Part shown: one piece after another, positions 1 through 5,341 of the stretch
How the letters are laid out: every line of letters starts with the position of its first letter
How positions within the stretch are numbered: position 1 is the stretch's first letter
Source of the DNA: Alphaproteobacteria bacterium
Lineage (GTDB): Bacteria > Pseudomonadota > Alphaproteobacteria > UBA8366 > GCA-2717185
Direction of reading: 5' to 3'
DNA: 6,399 nucleotides
NCBI GenBank assembly: GCA_016764135.1
Contig: JAESSL010000053.1
Location: 1 to 6,399 of the forward strand
Notes under the pieces: generated by a model
The model's input: only the letters and a program-made list of their open reading frames with translations
Database searches by the model: none
Told to the model about the DNA's origin: nothing
Translations under genes and position numbers: made by a program

Positions 1-1054
1 GGATCAAAAAGAAGGCCTGGGCGGCGCCCGCCATGGGCCGGATTTCCAGAATCTGCACCGGAATAAGCGCAGCCTGACCCTGAACCTCAAGGACCCTGAT
101 GGACTTGGTATTTTCAAACGCCTTGTGGAAAAGGCCGATGTTGTCGTTGAAAACTACCGCCCCGATGTCAAAAACCGCCTTGGAATCGATTATGAATCCC
201 TGCGCGCCATAAATCCCCGCATCATTCTCGGCAGTATTTCTGGATTTGGTCAGGATGGCCCCTATGTCGGTCGTCCCGGATTCGATCAGATCGCTCAGGG
301 TATGGGCGGCTTGATGTCCATTACAGGCGAGCCGGGCAAAGGCCCCATGCGCGTTGGCATTCCGATCGCCGATTTGAGCGCCGGACTGCTTTGTTCTCAA
401 GGCATCATGGTGGCGCTGCTGGAGCGCGAAGTTTCCGGTGAGGGGCAGTGGGTCGATACTTCATTGCTCCAGTCCCAGATATTCATGCTCGATTTTCAGG
501 CCTCGCGCTGGCTTATGAATCAGGATGTGCCGCAACAAGCGGGCAACAACCACCCCACAAGCATCCCGACCGGCGTTTTCACCACCAGCGACGGGTTTAT
601 AAACATCGCCGTGGCCGGACAGGTTATTTGGGAACGGTTCTGCAAGTCGCTGAATGCTGAAGAGCTGAACGAGAACCCGGATTATGCGACAGCGGATAAA
701 CGATCCGAAAACCGTGATGCGTTGGGTGAAGAAATCAACAAACGCCTTGTCGCCAAAGACGGGGCGACCTGGATCGATCTGTTCAATGAAGCGGGCGTGC
801 CAGCCGGTGAAATCAACGCCATCGATCAAGTGTTCGCCGATGAGCAGGTTCAGCATCTTGGCGCCACGACAAAGGTTCAATCACCGGCATTGGGCGAAAT
901 TGAGCTGGTGTCGCAATCCATTCAACTCTCTCGAACCCCCAGTACAATCGCGGCTGCGCCCCCGGAGCGGGGCGAGCATTCCGATGAAATACTGGAATCC
1001 ATCGGTTTCGACGCTTCGGAAATTGCAGATTTCCACGCGCGGAATGTTGTATAA
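1..1054 (+). CDS. CaiB/BaiF family (class III) CoA-transferase, 5'-truncated
   Basis: Class III CoA-transferases move CoA between a CoA thioester and a free carboxylic acid in the cytoplasm; the acceptor here cannot be told from sequence. The frame is open from base 2 with no start in view, so the gene begins outside the window; about 350 residues are visible against a usual 390-410. Family landmarks (numbering from the codon at 2): N-R-N-K-R-S-L-T-L near residues 20-28, A-D-V-V-V-E-N-Y-R-P around 45-54, a G-F-G-Q-D-G-P stretch, R-P-G-F-D-Q, and G-Q-W-V-D-T-S-L-L, whose Asp (D152, codon 455-457) aligns with the catalytic Asp that forms the acyl anhydride in formyl-CoA transferase. A GTG at 125 could be mistaken for the start, but homologous sequence continues upstream of it. 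TAA stop at 1052-1054. The enoyl-CoA hydratase-like gene follows 67 bases later on the same strand, suggesting one operon for acid activation and acyl-CoA processing (inference). Confidence 0.93.
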   Translation, partial: DQKEGLGGARHGPDFQNLHRNKRSLTLNLKDPDGLGIFKRLVEKADVVVENYRPDVKNRLGIDYESLRAINPRIILGSISGFGQDGPYVGRPGFDQIAQGMGGLMSITGEPGKGPMRVGIPIADLSAGLLCSQGIMVALLEREVSGEGQWVDTSLLQSQIFMLDFQASRWLMNQDVPQQAGNNHPTSIPTGVFTTSDGFINIAVAGQVIWERFCKSLNAEELNENPDYATADKRSENRDALGEEINKRLVAKDGATWIDLFNEAGVPAGEINAIDQVFADEQVQHLGATTKVQSPALGEIELVSQSIQLSRTPSTIAAAPPERGEHSDEILESIGFDASEIADFHARNVV

Positions 1055-1121
1055 TCGGATTGCGAATTGACGATCCAAGATTCAAGCGGCGATAAAATAA
1101 AAGACAGAAGGATACGACCCG

Positions 1122-1910
1122 ATGGCGACCGATAAGATGATCATGGAGAAAGACGGCCCGGTGGGACGGATGATTTTTAACAACCCCGCAAAATTCAACG
1201 CCGTCTCCATGGAAATGTGGGAAGGCGCCGTCGAAATTCTGGCTGAGTTTGAAAAAGACGATGATATTCGCGTCGTCGTGGTTAGTGGCGCTGGCGGCAA
1301 GGCGTTTGTGTCCGGTGCGGATATTTCCAAGTTTGAAAAAGAGCGTGGGTCGCAGGAATCTGTCGATCGTTATGGCGAGGCTGTGACAGCCGCCTATAAC
1401 GGGCTTCAGGTCTTCCCCAAACCGACAATTGCGATGATTAATGGCTATTGCATTGGCGGCGGCGCAGGCATCGCGGTGTGTTGCGACATGCGCATTTGCT
1501 CTGATAAATCAAAGTTTGCAATTCCGGCGGCGAAACTGGGTCTCGGTTATACCTACGAACATATCCGGAAGCTATCGGATCTGGTTGGGCCGTCCTTCGC
1601 AAAGGAAATTTTCTTTACCGCCCGTCAATTCGACGCGGAAGAAGCCAGGGTCATGGGATTGGTGAACCGCGTCCTGCCGGAAGCGGAACTGGAAGCTTAT
1701 GTTGAGGATTACGCGCAGAAAATTTCCGAGAATGCGCCGTTGACGATTGCGCAGGTCAAACTGACGGTCGGCGAAATACTCAAAGATCCGGATAACCGGG
1801 ACCTTGACGCCTGTGACGCCGCCGTCAGCAAGTGTTTTGACAGTAAGGATTATATTGAGGGGCGTCAGGCGTTCATGGCCAAAAAACGCCCTCAATTTAT
1901 TGGACAATAA
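1122..1910 (+). CDS. Enoyl-CoA hydratase/isomerase (crotonase) family protein lacking both canonical catalytic glutamates
   Basis: A 262-aa crotonase-fold protein of normal length, presumably acting on a CoA thioester in the cytoplasm. AGAAGGA at 1106-1112 lies 9 bases before the ATG and fixes the start. The two oxyanion-hole segments are present: K60-A-F-V-S-G-A-D-I-S around residues 60-69, and G108-Y-C-I-G-G-G around 108-114. The residues that align with Glu144 and Glu164 of rat mitochondrial enoyl-CoA hydratase are Gly116 (G-G-G-A-G-I-A) and Ala136 (F-A-I-P-A-A-K-L-G), so neither acid/base residue is there. The C-terminal F-D-S-x-D-Y-x-E-G-R-x-A-F-M pattern is typical of crotonases. As I remember it, this fits a known proteobacterial subgroup annotated only as enoyl-CoA hydratase. 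The real reaction may be an isomerase, lyase, thioesterase or dehalogenase-type step, so the hydratase label is by fold only. It probably forms an operon with the CoA-transferase upstream. Confidence 0.9.
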   Translation: MATDKMIMEKDGPVGRMIFNNPAKFNAVSMEMWEGAVEILAEFEKDDDIRVVVVSGAGGKAFVSGADISKFEKERGSQESVDRYGEAVTAAYNGLQVFPKPTIAMINGYCIGGGAGIAVCCDMRICSDKSKFAIPAAKLGLGYTYEHIRKLSDLVGPSFAKEIFFTARQFDAEEARVMGLVNRVLPEAELEAYVEDYAQKISENAPLTIAQVKLTVGEILKDPDNRDLDACDAAVSKCFDSKDYIEGRQAFMAKKRPQFIGQ

Positions 1911-1939
1911 GCGATTGATAGACGCTGATTAGCGGTGAT

Positions 1940-2146
1940 TTAATCGACTGCCGCCAAGCTAACGGCTTTCAAACCGCGTGTGTCGCTGACCTCTTCATAT
2001 TCAATCCGTTGTCCCTCGACCAGCGGCGGTATGCCCGCGCGCTCTACTTCGGTAATATGCACAAAGGCGTCTTTACCACCGGAATCCGGCGTTATAAACC
2101 CATATCCCTTTGTGAGATTGAACCACTTTACCGTACCATTCGCCAT
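1940..2146 (-). CDS. Cold-shock domain protein (CspA family)
   Basis: A 68-aa single cold-shock domain, the usual length. It binds single-stranded RNA/DNA as a five-stranded OB-fold barrel and acts as an RNA chaperone or antiterminator. It starts M-A-N-G-T-V-K-W-F-N, carries RNP1 as K13-G-Y-G-F-I18 and RNP2 in D26-A-F-V-H-I31, and ends in the usual L-K-A-V-S-L strand. On the minus strand AAGGAA (complement of 2155-2160) lies 8 bases before the ATG. The gene converges with the enoyl-CoA hydratase-like gene, with only 29 bases between their stop codons. Whether it is cold-induced or constitutive cannot be seen, but its leader is structured (see 2173-2204). The family is certain; the paralogue (cspA, cspC, cspE and so on) is not. 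Confidence 0.95.
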   Translation of the reverse strand: MANGTVKWFNLTKGYGFITPDSGGKDAFVHITEVERAGIPPLVEGQRIEYEEVSDTRGLKAVSLAAVD

Positions 2147-2172
2147 TGATGAAGTTCCTTTCGGCGTTTACT

Positions 2173-2219
2173 GCGCTCCCTGAAGCGCCACGCAATTTTG
2201 CGTGATGTTTTTGATTTTA
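2173..2219 (-). promoter_or_regulatory. Leader of the cold-shock gene: two abutting hairpins and a possible -10 element
   Basis: Read on the minus strand, a possible -10 TAAAAT (complement of 2214-2219) is followed by two perfect hairpins lying end to end. The first (2204 to 2189) pairs CACGCA with TGCGTG around a 4-base loop. The second (2188 to 2173) pairs GCGCT with AGCGC around a 6-base loop. About 26 bases later come the ribosome binding site and the ATG. Cold-shock mRNAs are known for structured leaders that control translation and stability. The hairpins are directly visible; the promoter is weak because no good -35 lies at the right spacing, and the regulatory role is inference. Confidence 0.35.
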
Positions 2220-2241
2220 CATTCCGGAGTCGTTAAATAAG

Positions 2242-2373
2242 ATGAAACAGCGTCAGACACAGACGACCAACGACAGATACAAATTCTCCGAATACGATAG
2301 CTTAATGTCTAACGTGGAACGGGCACAACTAAAAAAACCAATCAATTTTTACGGGCGTTTCGATTATCTGTGA
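2242..2373 (+). CDS. Doubtful small ORF, 43 aa, hydrophilic
   Basis: ATG at 2242, TGA at 2371-2373. The product starts M-K-Q-R-Q-T-Q-T and is polar and basic, with no membrane segment or motif I recognise. The best ribosome binding site is GGAG at 2226-2229, 12 bases upstream, which is long. An open frame of this size is common by chance. It is listed only because it fills part of a large gap and begins with ATG; it may equally be untranslated leader. Confidence 0.15.
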   Translation: MKQRQTQTTNDRYKFSEYDSLMSNVERAQLKKPINFYGRFDYL

Positions 2374-2441
2374 GCGCAAACGACAGTGCGGCTGTACGAG
2401 TGGGGCGTGTTTATCCACCTGAACGGACGTTCCTTAAACCA

Positions 2442-2471
2442 TTGGGTAAAAGGTATCGCTCCCTCTAGAAT
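2442..2471 (+). promoter_or_regulatory. Possible sigma70-type promoter for the small membrane protein
   Basis: TTGGGT (2442-2447) and TAGAAT (2466-2471) are separated by 18 bases, and the predicted transcript would begin near 2478, about 35 bases before the ATG at 2513. The -35 keeps only the TTG of the consensus. The palindrome at 2421-2432 ends 9 bases before the -35, where an activator or repressor could sit. Confidence 0.3.
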
Positions 2472-2512
2472 GCATTATCGGGACAGGATATTTGTGGGAC
2501 TTTTGTAATAAT

Positions 2513-2701
2513 ATGACTTTGGATAAACCCAACGGCGCTGAGAAACGGCGCATTTACATCGCGGCTTTTTTTATGGCGCTCGTTATTGACCTGGGCATCA
2601 GTTTTTTTAAAAATGAGCCCTATAGACCAACGCTTATCGGATTGGCGATCATGATCGCGTCCGTCCTTTATTTTTTATACTCCTACATTCGCAATCGTTA
2701 G
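2513..2701 (+). CDS. Small two-helix membrane protein, function unknown
   Basis: A 62-aa protein that I do not recognise. Two hydrophobic segments are clear: about residues 14-32 (I-Y-I-A-A-F-F through F-F) and 39-59 (P-T-L-I-G-L-A through Y-I). They are joined by a short polar turn (K-N-E-P-Y-R). Basic residues precede helix 1 (K11-R-R13) and follow helix 2 (R60-N-R62), so both ends are probably cytoplasmic. I chose the ATG at 2513. A TTG at 2492 would add seven residues and has AGGA only 3 bases before it; neither start has a good ribosome binding site, so the start is uncertain. The gene ends 110 bases before the selenoprotein gene, which has its own promoter candidate, so co-transcription is not required. 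It could be a small inner-membrane accessory or stress protein, but nothing in the sequence shows that. Confidence 0.6.
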   Translation: MTLDKPNGAEKRRIYIAAFFMALVIDLGISFFKNEPYRPTLIGLAIMIASVLYFLYSYIRNR

Positions 2702-2740
2702 CACTCAAAAAATGTGTAATTTTTAATAAACCACAAAATG

Positions 2741-2792
2741 CAGGTAAAATGTTTGTAGCCTTCTCCTGAACCCCGTATGATTTTGTTACCTG
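2741..2792. repeat. Inverted repeat CAGGTAA / TTACCTG bracketing the selenoprotein promoter
   Basis: CAGGTAA at 2741-2747 and its exact reverse complement TTACCTG at 2786-2792 are 38 bases apart. Pairing continues inward with a two-base bulge (AAAT against ATTTT). The arms flank the candidate -35 and -10 boxes, and the right arm falls on the predicted transcription start. This may be a pair of operator half-sites for a looping or dimeric regulator, or chance in an AT-rich stretch. Confidence 0.35.
2753..2781 (+). promoter_or_regulatory. Likely sigma70-type promoter of the selenoprotein gene
   Basis: TTGTAG (2753-2758) and TATGAT (2776-2781) lie 17 bases apart, the optimal spacing; the -10 matches the consensus at five of six positions and the -35 at three. 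The predicted start, near 2788, leaves a short leader of about 24 bases that contains the AAGGAG ribosome binding site at 2799-2804. Confidence 0.5.
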
Positions 2793-2811
2793 AAAAATAA
2801 GGAGACAAAAA

Positions 2812-3573
2812 ATGAACGCGGAAGCGATCAAGGTTTTTTGGCAGCCTGGCTGAACTAGCTGCCTTAAGGCGAAAGAGTTTCTTTCGTCCCACAATATTGA
2901 CTACGTTTCCGTTGATGTCGCAGCCGACCCCGACGGCCTAAGCGAATTACGCCGATTAGGCGCGCGATCCATTCCAGTCATCTCTCGCGGTGATGAGTGG
3001 GTATTCGCGCAATCTTTAGGTGATGTCTCCAAGTTTTTGTCCTTGGACGCTGATACAGCGCCAAAATTAACGATGGAAGGCCTCGCTAAACGCCTGGATG
3101 TTGTTCTTGCGGCGGCTCAGCGTCTTGTCCGGCAAATTCCGGATACACAATTGGAAAACAAACTTAAAAACCGTGACCGGACATACCGCTCACTGTGTTT
3201 TCATGTTTTCCGGGTTGCTGAGACGTTTCTGGAAGTCACAGAGGGTGTAACTCTGACGCGGGATTCGCTCGTCGCAGATCCGCCTGACTCGGTCCAATCC
3301 TTTAACCAGGTCGCCGATTATGGTGTGATGGTTCAAGGGAAGGTTGACGATTGGTGGAATGCTACCGCGGATCATGATCCAGAAGCGTTATTGTCGACAT
3401 ATTACGGCGACCAGCCGATTCACAACGTTTTTGAACGCACGACATGGCATTGCGCACAACACACACGTCAATTAGCCATGTTGTTACAAGGACTTGATAT
3501 CGAACCAGATGGTCCTTTAACGCCTGCGCAATTGGAGGGTTTGCCCGTTCCGGAAAAAGTTTGGGACGACTAA
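2812..3573 (+). CDS. Selenoprotein: Sec-containing glutaredoxin-like domain (UxxC) fused to a DinB/YfiT-like domain
   Basis: AAGGAG at 2799-2804, 7 bases before the ATG, marks a strong start. Codon 14 is TGA (2851-2853); read as selenocysteine it gives a 253-aa protein ending at TAA 3571-3573. Residues 1-78 look like a glutaredoxin/thioredoxin fold: strand I6-K-V-F-W, redox motif G13-U14-T-S-C17, a helix K19-A-K-E-F-L, strand Y31-V-S-V-D, then S53-I-P55-V with the cis-proline next to the active site. Residues about 84-250 resemble DinB/YfiT-like four-helix proteins, with candidate metal ligands H131 (C-F-H-V-F) and the H213-x3-H217 pair (W-H-C-A-Q-H-T-R-Q-L). Sec replaces the attacking cysteine of the usual CxxC. 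Some DinB-fold enzymes transfer low-molecular-weight thiols (mycothiol, bacillithiol), so a thiol-transfer or peroxide/disulfide-reducing role is plausible but inferred. In-frame starts after the TGA (TTG 3037, ATG 3073) have no ribosome binding site and would discard a well-formed redox domain. The alternative is a nonsense mutation. Confidence 0.85.
2851..2853 (+). other. In-frame TGA read as selenocysteine (Sec14)
   Basis: The TGA sits in the context W-Q-P-G-(TGA)-T-S-C, exactly at the first, nucleophilic cysteine of a glutaredoxin-type CxxC motif. The frame before it (13 codons) and after it (239 codons) encodes one continuous thioredoxin-fold domain with no further stop. Decoding needs SelA, SelB, SelC and SelD, none of which is in this window. 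Confidence 0.82.
2868..2888 (+). promoter_or_regulatory. Candidate bacterial SECIS hairpin inside the coding region
   Basis: Just after the TGA, CGAAAG (2870-2875) pairs perfectly with CTTTCG (2881-2886) around the loop AGTTT. The stem extends outward by G2869-U2887 (wobble) and G2868-C2888, and may close inward by A2876-U2880 to leave a GUU triloop. The stem begins 14 bases after the TGA and the apical loop begins 22 bases after it. This agrees with the published bacterial SECIS model as I know it: loop roughly 16-37 bases from the UGA, with a G among the first two loop bases. SelB would bind this loop to deliver Sec-tRNA. Confidence 0.75.
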
Positions 3574-3607
3574 CTGCCAAGCCAAAATGTGATCCGGTGG
3601 ATTAACG

Positions 3608-3651
3608 GAAGAAAGGCGCGCCCGCTATACGGTCGCGCCTTTCTTCTTATT
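3608..3651 (+). terminator. Strong Rho-independent terminator after the selenoprotein gene
   Basis: A perfect 13-bp stem pairs GAAGAAAGGCGCG (3608-3620) with its complement (3634-3646). The loop can itself pair CCG with CGG. The descending arm runs into the pyrimidine-rich tract TTCTTCTTATT. It begins 34 bases after the TAA of the selenoprotein gene and separates that gene from the gamma-glutamyltransferase gene. Confidence 0.88.
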
Positions 3652-3665
3652 GCCCCCATAATTGA

Positions 3666-3707
3666 CCCTCAACATCATCCATTTCTTGACTTGTGCCTTG
3701 TTGAGGG
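3666..3707. repeat. Perfect 9-bp inverted repeat in the gamma-glutamyltransferase leader
   Basis: CCCTCAACA (3666-3674) and TGTTGAGGG (3699-3707) are exact reverse complements 24 bases apart. The gap contains a -35-like TTGACT (3686-3691), so the arms may be operator half-sites around a promoter. Read as RNA they would form a hairpin, but no T-run follows that would make a terminator. Confidence 0.45.
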
Positions 3708-3717
3708 CAAATTTATC
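3686..3717 (+). promoter_or_regulatory. Possible promoter of the gamma-glutamyltransferase gene
   Basis: CTTGACT contains a near-perfect -35 (TTGACT, 3686-3691; the CTTGAC form is favoured in alphaproteobacteria). The -10 is poorly defined: AAATTT at 3709-3714 has 17-base spacing, and TTTATC at 3712-3717 has 20. Because a strong terminator lies just upstream, a new promoter is expected in this stretch. Confidence 0.35.
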
Positions 3718-3745
3718 GCGATTTAAATATGGAAACGCTGCTCGC

Positions 3746-5341
3746 ATGAGAAACCTTGAACTTCCTGGCCGGTCCCCCGTTCATTCAACAAATGGCATGG
3801 CTGCGACATCTAATCCCCTATCCACGATGACGGCATTGCGCATCCTGCAGGAGGGCGGCAACGCAATGGACGCCGCCATCGCCGCTTGCGCCGTACAATG
3901 CGTTGTAGACCCCGCAATGACGGGCATCGGTGGGGATTGCTTCGCATTATACGCACCGCAAGGGCAGGGCGACATTATCGCCTATAACGGGTCTGGACGT
4001 GCGCCAGCAGCGGCGAATGTTGAGTGGTATATTGAAAATGGCATTACGGAAATTGAGCGCTTTACACCTCATGCCGTGACGGTTCCCGGCGCAATCGACG
4101 CCTGGACGACGCTATCCCGGGATCACGGGACAATGGAGTTGCATGAACTTCTGCGCCCCGCGATAGATTTCGCCCAAAACGGTTATCCCATTCATGCGCG
4201 TTGCGCGGTTGATTGGCGGATGAATGTGGATACGTTGAGCCACGATCAACACGCTGCAAAACGAATGCTGCCCGGTGGAAAACCGCCTCGGGAAGGCGAC
4301 ATTCATCGCCAACCTGATTTGGCCGATACCTTGATCCATATCGCCGAACACGGGCGGGACGGGTTCTATAAAGGTCATGTTGCAGAAGATATCGTCTCGC
4401 ATTTGCGCGAACTGGGCGGCCTCCACACAATGGAGGACTTCGCCACGGCCGCCGGTGAATACGTGACGCCGATCAAGACCAATTATCGTGGTTATGACAT
4501 CGTGGAATGCCCACCGAACGGGTCGGGCGTTATCGCGTTGGAGATTCTACGCATTCTCTCAGGCTATTCCTTTGAGGACGACGAACCACTCTCCCTACGC
4601 CGCCTTCACCTTGAGACGGAGGCCAGTCGGTTGGCCTATCGAGACCGCGACGCGTTTCTGGCGGATCCCAGACTGTCCCAGGTGCCGGGCGACTGGTTGT
4701 TATCAGATGCGCATATCGATGAACTTCGGAGCCAAATCAGTCTGGATAAGGCAATGGCGCCGCTACCACCGGCGCAAATACCAACGCATGAGGACACAAT
4801 CTATTTGTGCGTCGTGGATAAAGATCGCAACGCCGTCAGTTTTATCAATTCACTGTTCAAGGGGTTTGGCAGTGGCATCATGAGCCCCAAATCCGGCGTT
4901 ATGTTGCAAAACCGGGGGTGTGGATTCGTCATTGAACCCGGCCATTTGAATTGCATCGGTCCCGGAAAGCGTCCCATGCACACAATTATCCCAGGAATGG
5001 TTGTGAAGGATAATCGCGCGGTGATGCCATTTGGCGTTATGGGCGGCGACTATCAACCCACCGGCCATGCGCACTTCTTGAGTAATTTCATAGACTTCGG
5101 ACTCGATATTCAAGAATCAATTGATTTGGCCAGAATATTTCCGCAGCCGAAATCGGGTACGCTTGAGATTGAATCTGGCGTCCCTGCGGAAACGGTCGAT
5201 GAATTACGCGCGCTTGGCCACAATATCGGCGAACCCGTCATGCCACATGGCGGCGCACAGGCTATCTGGATTGACTGGGAGAAAAATCGTCTAACCGGTG
5301 GGTCGGATCCTCGCAAGGATGGCTGCGCACTCGGGTATTAA
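3746..5341 (+). CDS. ggt: Gamma-glutamyltransferase family protein (YwrD-like Ntn-hydrolase)
   Basis: A 531-aa member of the family that hydrolyses or transfers gamma-glutamyl groups (for example from glutathione) after self-cleavage into large and small subunits. No signal peptide is visible, so it is probably cytoplasmic, unlike the periplasmic E. coli enzyme. N-terminal hallmarks are S-N-P-L-S-T, G-G-N-A-M-D-A-A-I-A, T-G-I-G-G-D-x-F and S-G-R-A-P (R85, likely the substrate carboxylate-binding Arg). The predicted autocleavage site precedes T351 (D-T-I-Y-L-C-V-V-D; codon 4796-4798), which aligns with catalytic Thr391 of E. coli GGT. The downstream F-x-G-F-G-S-G-I and G-K-R-P-M-H-T-I-I-P motifs follow, and the C-terminus is S-D-P-R-K-D-G-x-A-L-G-Y. 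Where E. coli has P-G-G-S this protein has M-G-G-D-Y-Q-P-T-G-H, a pattern I associate with YwrD-like members, so the substrate may not be glutathione. I chose ATG 3746 (GGAAA 3731-3735 upstream); in-frame codons back to 3662 do not look like the family N-terminus. Confidence 0.92.
   Translation: MRNLELPGRSPVHSTNGMAATSNPLSTMTALRILQEGGNAMDAAIAACAVQCVVDPAMTGIGGDCFALYAPQGQGDIIAYNGSGRAPAAANVEWYIENGITEIERFTPHAVTVPGAIDAWTTLSRDHGTMELHELLRPAIDFAQNGYPIHARCAVDWRMNVDTLSHDQHAAKRMLPGGKPPREGDIHRQPDLADTLIHIAEHGRDGFYKGHVAEDIVSHLRELGGLHTMEDFATAAGEYVTPIKTNYRGYDIVECPPNGSGVIALEILRILSGYSFEDDEPLSLRRLHLETEASRLAYRDRDAFLADPRLSQVPGDWLLSDAHIDELRSQISLDKAMAPLPPAQIPTHEDTIYLCVVDKDRNAVSFINSLFKGFGSGIMSPKSGVMLQNRGCGFVIEPGHLNCIGPGKRPMHTIIPGMVVKDNRAVMPFGVMGGDYQPTGHAHFLSNFIDFGLDIQESIDLARIFPQPKSGTLEIESGVPAETVDELRALGHNIGEPVMPHGGAQAIWIDWEKNRLTGGSDPRKDGCALGY

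Larger units (their letters stand above)
2147..2512. other. Divergent intergenic region between the cold-shock gene and the small membrane protein gene
   Basis: About 366 bases without a confident gene. It holds the cold-shock leader (2147-2219), a doubtful 43-codon open frame (2242-2373, +), a 12-base palindrome GAACGGACGTTC (2421-2432), and a possible sigma70-type promoter (2442-2471, +). I see no tRNA, recognisable riboswitch or repeat array here. Confidence 0.6.

Noticed and set aside
1912..1946. Possible bidirectional terminator between the two convergent genes
   Set aside because: CGATTGA can pair with TTAATCG, and an inner CGCT-GATT-AGCG stem exists, but pairing is weak and interrupted, there is no T-run, and the outer arm overlaps the cold-shock stop codon.
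2851..2853. TGA as a nonsense mutation making 2812-3573 a pseudogene
   Set aside because: The codon falls exactly on the catalytic cysteine position, the frame on both sides stays intact, the ribosome binding site is strong, and a SECIS-like hairpin follows. A random stop would be unlikely to meet all of these, though resequencing and a Sec-machinery check are needed to exclude it.
2861..2870. Palindrome GCCTTAAGGC directly after the TGA as an alternative SECIS
   Set aside because: As a self-complementary 10-mer it can form at most a 3-bp stem with a usable loop, and the loop has no suitable G; the hairpin at 2868-2888 is better placed and longer.
3037..3573. A stand-alone 178-aa DinB-like gene starting at TTG 3037 (or ATG 3073)
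   Set aside because: No Shine-Dalgarno site precedes either start, and coding sequence with a complete thioredoxin-fold pattern continues upstream in the same frame to ATG 2812.
3662..3745. Longer N-terminus (28 extra residues) for the gamma-glutamyltransferase
   Set aside because: It begins with a non-ATG codon without a ribosome binding site, overlaps the putative promoter and inverted repeat, and the extra residues do not resemble the family or a signal peptide.
4062..4430. Long open frame on the minus strand inside the gamma-glutamyltransferase gene
   Set aside because: It is fully antisense to a well-supported gene, rich in Arg and Pro as expected from reading a coding strand backwards, and has no motif or ribosome binding site.
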